From: Anaerolineae bacterium
GTDB taxonomy: Bacteria > Chloroflexota > Anaerolineae > Aggregatilineales > Phototrophicaceae
Reading direction: 5' to 3'
DNA: 64,000 bases
Assembly: GCA_022822545.1 (NCBI GenBank)
Contig: JAJEBE010000054.1
Location: 1 to 64,000 of the forward strand
Under the pieces are notes generated by a model, which saw only the letters and a list, made by a program, of their open reading frames with translations, ran no database searches and was not told the DNA's origin. Every line of letters begins with the position of its first letter. Positions within the stretch are counted from its first letter, which is position 1. Positions 59,950-64,000 of this stretch are shown here, one piece after another. The translations under genes and the position numbers were made by a program.

Positions 59950-60651
59950 TCAGGCCCAGAAGGCTTTTTCCAAGTCGTCGAATTCTGAAGCGGGCCCCTC
60001 GAACTTGTTTCGCCCCAATTCGAGGACATAGACATAATCAGCGATCTTTAGCGCTTCGCGGATCTCCTGATCCACCAGCAGGATCGTCAATCCTTCATCG
60101 TCCCGCAAGTTGACCAGCATGCGATAGACTTCTTCGCTGAGCATTTTCGCCAGGCCGGCGGTCGGCTCATCGACGAGGATGACTTCTGGATCGGTCATCA
60201 ATGTTCGGCCGATCTCCACCATGCGTTGCTGGCCGCCGGAGAGATTGCCCGCTTGCTCATGCTGCTTTTCGCGCAAGATAGGAAAGCGCTCGTAATTTTC
60301 TTCAATCTTGCTTTCCATCCGCTTTTTGTCTTTCTGAAATGTCCAGGCGCCCATCATCAGGTTTTCCCGGACGGTCATGTGCTTGAAGATGCCGGGCTGC
60401 TGCGGAATATAGCTGATGCCGAGGCTGATCAGTTGATGAGTGGCCGTGCCTGTGACATCGCGGCCATTGAGCAGGACTTGCCCGCTATGCGGCTTGAGAA
60501 AGCCGTAAATCGCTTTGAGCAGCGTCGACTTGCCCACGCCGTTGGCGCCCAGAATCGCTGTGAGCTTGCCCGTCTGCGCCTGTAAGCTTAGTCCGCGCAA
60601 GATATGCAAGTCTTCGTAGTAGCCGACGTAGAGGTCCTCGATCTCAAGCAT
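59950..60651 (-). CDS. livF: Branched-chain amino acid ABC transporter ATPase LivF
   Basis: The 233-residue ATPase has Walker A GANGVGKST, signature LSGGQQRMVEIGRTLM, Walker B VILVDEPTAGLA and a D-loop. The order livH-livM-livG-livF and the LivF-like start LEIEDLYVGYYEDLHILRG identify it. It powers import of leucine/isoleucine/valine-type or urea/amide substrates together with LivG. It is the last gene of the operon, two bases after livG. No livJ/K binding protein is in the window. Confidence 0.93.
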   Translation of the reverse strand: MLEIEDLYVGYYEDLHILRGLSLQAQTGKLTAILGANGVGKSTLLKAIYGFLKPHSGQVLLNGRDVTGTATHQLISLGISYIPQQPGIFKHMTVRENLMMGAWTFQKDKKRMESKIEENYERFPILREKQHEQAGNLSGGQQRMVEIGRTLMTDPEVILVDEPTAGLAKMLSEEVYRMLVNLRDDEGLTILLVDQEIREALKIADYVYVLELGRNKFEGPASEFDDLEKAFWA

Positions 60652-60653
60652 GC

Positions 60654-61388
60654 TCAGTCTTCCTCATCATGGCCAAGGTAGGCCTCAATGACGGCGGGAT
60701 CGCTTTTGACATCTTGCGGCGCGCCATCAGCGATCAATGCGCCATGGTGCAAAACCAGCAAGCGCTGGCTCAACTCGAATACGGCGCCCATGTCATGGCT
60801 AATCAAAATGATCGCTTTGCCGTCTTCGTGAACGCGATGGATGTACTGGTAGATCGTCTCCTGCAAACGCGGGTGAACACCGGCAAATGGCTCATCAAGG
60901 ATGATGACGGAGGGCTCAAGCATCAAGAGACGACCGAGTTCCAGGAGTTTGCGCTGCCCGCCGCTGAGCGCGCGGCTGTATTCATTGGTGAGATGCTCTA
61001 TAGTGAGCAGAGCGAGGATCTCTCTGGCGCGTTCTTCTAGGTTGCTTCGGCTCGCGCCAGGTTGATGGGCGAGGCCTGGCACCATCATGTTTTCCAGGAC
61101 TGTCATCCGGCCTAGCGCTCTGGTGATTTGGAAGGTGCGCCCCAAACCGGCGCGAGTTACATCGTATGCCGGGTGGCCGTCAATGCGTTTGCCGTTGAGG
61201 TAAATGGCGCCGGACGTCGGCTTTGTCATTCCGCTCATGACGTTGGTCAAGGTTGTTTTGCCGGCGCCATTAGGCCCGATCATGCCGATGAGTTCCGGTT
61301 TGGTGACGCTAAAGGAGACATGATCTACCGCCTGGTTGCCGCCGAAGCGCTTGGAGACGCGGTTTACCGCCAGGTTGATGTTACTCAT
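60654..61388 (-). CDS. livG: Branched-chain amino acid ABC transporter ATPase LivG
   Basis: The 244-residue ATPase has Walker A GPNGAGKTT, the LivG-specific stretch GLGRTFQITRALGRMTVLEN, signature LSGGQRKLLELGRLL and Walker B VIILDEPFAGVHP. The ATG at 61388, with GGAGG seven bases before it, is used instead of the longer open frame and overlaps the livM stop by 8 bp. The length is slightly short but normal for the family. Confidence 0.93.
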   Translation of the reverse strand: MSNINLAVNRVSKRFGGNQAVDHVSFSVTKPELIGMIGPNGAGKTTLTNVMSGMTKPTSGAIYLNGKRIDGHPAYDVTRAGLGRTFQITRALGRMTVLENMMVPGLAHQPGASRSNLEERAREILALLTIEHLTNEYSRALSGGQRKLLELGRLLMLEPSVIILDEPFAGVHPRLQETIYQYIHRVHEDGKAIILISHDMGAVFELSQRLLVLHHGALIADGAPQDVKSDPAVIEAYLGHDEED

Positions 61389-62553
61389 CTCCCGCCTCCA
61401 GCAGATCGTCATAGTCGTCGTCGCTCTTGCGCTTGGAGACGGTCTCTTGCATGACCAGGTCTCGTCCGCTGAACCAGGTGATGATTGGGTGCAGCAAGCC
61501 ATTGCGCATATATCGCAAGGTAAAGACCATGATCACGCCAAAGAGGGCATAGCGCCAGGCGCCCGTCTCCCAGACGAAAGCACCAGAACCATCAGACATA
61601 GTGAGTCCAAATGGCAAGGCGATCACGACTTCGCGCGTGGCTTCCAGCAGATAGCGGGAGATGAAGGCGCCGGCGGCCGCGCCGACAAGGCTTTCCATGC
61701 CGCCTATGACCGCGTAGGCGATGATCAGAGACATTTGCAGGACTTCAAGCTGCTCGGGGATGATGCGTTCGGAGCCGACATCGCTATAGAATACTGCGCC
61801 GGCCAAGCCCACGATCATACTCGTGAAGACAAATATGAGGATCTTGTAACGAACGACATTGACACCGAGGGCCGAGGCGGCGTCTTCGTCTTCTCGCATC
61901 GCTCGAAGGAAGAGGCCTATCGGCGAATTCGCGACCCAGTGCATGACCAGCAGACAGACGATTAACAACCCGAACATCAAATAATATTCGACTTGCCTGG
62001 CTGCATCGACATCAGCAATTTGCAGAAGCGGCCGCAGGGATAAACCATTCGACCCGCCGGTGTAGTCGTACTCGGTCAGCATCATGATGCGGAAAAGCTC
62101 GGAGAAGGCAATCGTGAACAAGGCCAGGTAGGCAGAGCGCAGGCGGAGCAGCAGCCAGCCAATCACCAGCCCGACCAAGCCCGCTATCAGTGTGCCGATT
62201 ATGATGGCCCCGATAGCGGAGATTGACTCGGGACTGATGGCGATGCCGAGCATGGCGAAGATAATCCCGTCGCGAGCGATGAGACCGGCGACGTAAGCGC
62301 CGATGCCCATGAAAGCCATGTGGCCGAAGGAGAATTGCCCGGCGATGCCCGCCAGCAGCGCCCAGCTCGACGCCATGATGGCGTAGAAGAAGCCGCTGAT
62401 GAAAACCGTCTTGGCATAGTTGGACTGCGAGCTGTCGTTCGGGAACCAGAGGAAGAAAAGTATGATCAAACCCAGCACTATGTAGCCAAAGCGGCGGCGG
62501 CCAATACCATTGTCAATTGTGGACTCGAAGCGCTTGAAGAAAGCCATGATCAC
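61381..62553 (-). CDS. livM: Branched-chain amino acid ABC permease LivM
   Basis: A 390-residue permease with about ten hydrophobic segments, including the family stretches GIAGQFSFGHMAFMGIGAY and AMREDEDAASALGVNVVRYK. Relative to typical LivM (about 320-360) it has a short N-terminal extension and a charged C-terminal tail (SKRKSDDDYDDLLEAGDE). The GTG at 62553 overlaps the livH stop (GTGA). ATG 62547 is an alternative start. Confidence 0.92.
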   Translation of the reverse strand: MIMAFFKRFESTIDNGIGRRRFGYIVLGLIILFFLWFPNDSSQSNYAKTVFISGFFYAIMASSWALLAGIAGQFSFGHMAFMGIGAYVAGLIARDGIIFAMLGIAISPESISAIGAIIIGTLIAGLVGLVIGWLLLRLRSAYLALFTIAFSELFRIMMLTEYDYTGGSNGLSLRPLLQIADVDAARQVEYYLMFGLLIVCLLVMHWVANSPIGLFLRAMREDEDAASALGVNVVRYKILIFVFTSMIVGLAGAVFYSDVGSERIIPEQLEVLQMSLIIAYAVIGGMESLVGAAAGAFISRYLLEATREVVIALPFGLTMSDGSGAFVWETGAWRYALFGVIMVFTLRYMRNGLLHPIITWFSGRDLVMQETVSKRKSDDDYDDLLEAGDE

Positions 62554-64000
62554 GTCTGCTCCCTGCCGAAGAGTCCCGTCGGTTTTAGCAACAGCACCAG
62601 GGCGAATATGACCAGGGCAAAGGCTTCTTTATAGGCGGCCCCTCGGCTGGGATCAGGATGGCAGCCCGCGCCCAGCGCTTCCACGATGCCAACGATGATC
62701 CCGCCGAGCAGGGCGCCCGGCACCGAGCCCAGGCCGCCAAGCACGACAATGACATAAGACCGCCCGACCATCTCTGCGCCGACCCAGGGCACCCAGGCGA
62801 AAATCGGTATTAGCGCCGCGCCCGACATCGCCGCGAGCATTGAGCCCAGACCAAATGACAGCGTGTTCATATTGGTCGGATTGATGCCGGTAACCGCTGC
62901 CGCTTGCCGGTCCTGGCTGGTGGCGCGCAAGGCCCTGCCGGTCCAGGTGCGCTGCAAGAAATAGAGCAGGGCGAATATCAAGATGACGCCCACCACCATG
63001 GCGAATGCGCGGTCGCCAATAATGTTTATGGGACCGAAGGCGAAGTCATCCGTGATCTGGGCGCGCTGCAGGGTGAACCGGCGAATCTCAATGAATCTGT
63101 CTGTGCGCTGCGGGAAGGGACCGGCGATCGCCAGCGTGGTGTATTCAATGAAGAAGCCAAAGCCGAAGGTGATTAAAATGGCGTATTCCGATACCCGTTC
63201 AATCAGCCCTTCGTGCATGGGCTTGAGGAAGAAACGCTCAAAGACCGCGCCCATGACAAATACGATCACGGCGGCGACCGGAATGCCGAAGATTGGATTG
63301 ATGCTTATTTCGGCGCCGGTCAACTCGCTGAGGACATTGGAGCTGTGCATCAGAAAATAAAAGGAAAAATAACCGCCGACCATGTAGAGTTGGCCGTGCG
63401 CGAAACTGACAATGCCCTGTACCGAGTAGATCAGCGTCAAGCCGACCGCCATGAGGGAATATATGGCGCCGATGACAATGCCGTTCGCGGTTTGCTGTGT
63501 CAGGTATGTCACATGGAAAGGCGATGCCACGCAGGGATTGGCCGGATTATGAATGGCGAAAAGCGTATAAATCTGCCAAGCGCCAAGCGAGCCAAGGACG
63601 ATCATCCAGTCGCGGCTGATCTTCGGTGTGCGCTGCCACATTAGCCCGAATATCAGGGGGCCGATGGCGAAGCCGCCAAGCGCGGCCGCTGTGAGAACGT
63701 TCTGATCGTTCGCCTCGACAGCGCGGTACTGCCGCGGCAAGAAGTAAGCGGCCAGCGCCGCCCAAAGCGGACCGGCCAGGATCAGCCATAAGCCGGAAGG
63801 CAACTCCGGATCAATCACTCGCACCAGCACTTGAGAAGATACGAAGACCGTCAAGACAATGCCAGCGGTCAGCGTTGTGCGGCGAATCAGCGCCGGTTCA
63901 AAATAAAAGAGCCCGACGCCAAGCGGTCCCAATGCGAACCCGCTAATGACACCGGCGATTTTCAGCGTGGTCGTGGGTATTTGGTCCTTGTCAGCGTTGC
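62550..64000 (-). CDS. livH: Branched-chain amino acid ABC permease LivH with N-terminal membrane extension (5' truncated)
   Basis: The LivH core starts near TYLTQQTANGIVIGAIYSLM and has SVQGIVSFAHGQLYMVGGYF, AYSPL-type segments and the helix with ATSQDRQAAAVTGINPTNMN. It covers about the last 320 residues. Ahead of it lie at least 160 further residues with about four hydrophobic segments (for example LWLILAGPLWAALAAYFLP). The frame stays open upstream of the TTG at 63932 to the right edge of the window, so the true start is outside. Normal LivH is about 290-310 residues, so this is an extended form. The core call is certain; the extension has no assigned role. Confidence 0.9.
   Translation of the reverse strand, partial: NADKDQIPTTTLKIAGVISGFALGPLGVGLFYFEPALIRRTTLTAGIVLTVFVSSQVLVRVIDPELPSGLWLILAGPLWAALAAYFLPRQYRAVEANDQNVLTAAALGGFAIGPLIFGLMWQRTPKISRDWMIVLGSLGAWQIYTLFAIHNPANPCVASPFHVTYLTQQTANGIVIGAIYSLMAVGLTLIYSVQGIVSFAHGQLYMVGGYFSFYFLMHSSNVLSELTGAEISINPIFGIPVAAVIVFVMGAVFERFFLKPMHEGLIERVSEYAILITFGFGFFIEYTTLAIAGPFPQRTDRFIEIRRFTLQRAQITDDFAFGPINIIGDRAFAMVVGVILIFALLYFLQRTWTGRALRATSQDRQAAAVTGINPTNMNTLSFGLGSMLAAMSGAALIPIFAWVPWVGAEMVGRSYVIVVLGGLGSVPGALLGGIIVGIVEALGAGCHPDPSRGAAYKEAFALVIFALVLLLKPTGLFGREQT

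Overview
The window is about 64 kb of a moderately GC-rich bacterial chromosome, densely coded, with no intact mobile element, CRISPR array or rRNA. The best guess for the source is a Chloroflexota (Anaerolineae-like) bacterium. Reasons: extracytoplasmic proteins with the TATP-type linkers common in that phylum, an F420-type LLM oxidoreductase, small stand-alone CBM48 proteins, several CUT1 sugar importers, and dispersed ACAGAG-type and GGGCGACCC-type repeats. This assignment is inference from gene content; no marker-gene comparison was possible.

Layout. (i) 1-620: the 3' end of a phage-type terminase large subunit, followed by a 135-bp tandem repeat block (740-1141). (ii) 1.2-11 kb: housekeeping and cell-surface genes: a CNNM/CBS membrane protein, an AlkA-type glycosylase, a PfkB kinase, a membrane-anchored SUMF1-fold protein without the FGE cysteines, a GNAT enzyme, a double PH-domain membrane protein, TatA, a DUF1992 protein and a LysM/lamin-tail protein. 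(iii) 11.1-18.9 kb: a glycogen locus with glgA, glgC, two tandem stand-alone CBM48 proteins and a glucan phosphorylase, interrupted by an F420-type oxidoreductase and intergenic repeats. (iv) 19-33 kb: miaB, an SH3 lipoprotein, a three-part signalling protein ending in an IS200-transposase-like domain, polA, argF, cdaA-cdaR (c-di-AMP synthesis), der, lepB, a zinc-ribbon protein, a class II aldolase and tRNA-Glu(TTC) with a strong terminator. (v) 33.5-59.9 kb: a carbohydrate-acquisition island. (vi) 59.9-64 kb: livF-livG-livM-livH for branched-chain amino acid uptake, with livH running off the right edge.

The carbohydrate island is the most notable part. It has four CUT1-type importers, each with one binding protein and two permeases and none with its own ATPase. 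Two lie in plus-strand operons at 33.6-41.3 kb, the first also encoding a GH172/DUF2961 enzyme. A long minus-strand operon (54.0 down to 41.25 kb, ten genes) encodes a binding protein, an iduronate-2-sulfatase-like sulfatase, two LplB/YtcP-type permeases, a sialidase, a BNR-repeat protein, a second sulfatase, a second sialidase, a third sulfatase and an MDR dehydrogenase. Divergent from it, a plus-strand operon encodes a GH127 enzyme, a Tat-exported binding protein and two permeases. None of the sulfatases, sialidases, GH127 or GH172 has a visible signal peptide. The simplest model is that sulfated and sialylated oligosaccharides are imported whole and dismantled in the cytoplasm. All three sulfatases carry the C-x-P-S-R formylglycine motif, yet the only FGE-fold protein here has lost both catalytic cysteines, so a maturase must be encoded elsewhere.

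Recurring regulatory features are TTGACA/TATAAT-like promoters, several with extended -10 elements. A stem-loop directly follows each of the four binding-protein genes, probably setting their expression relative to the next genes.
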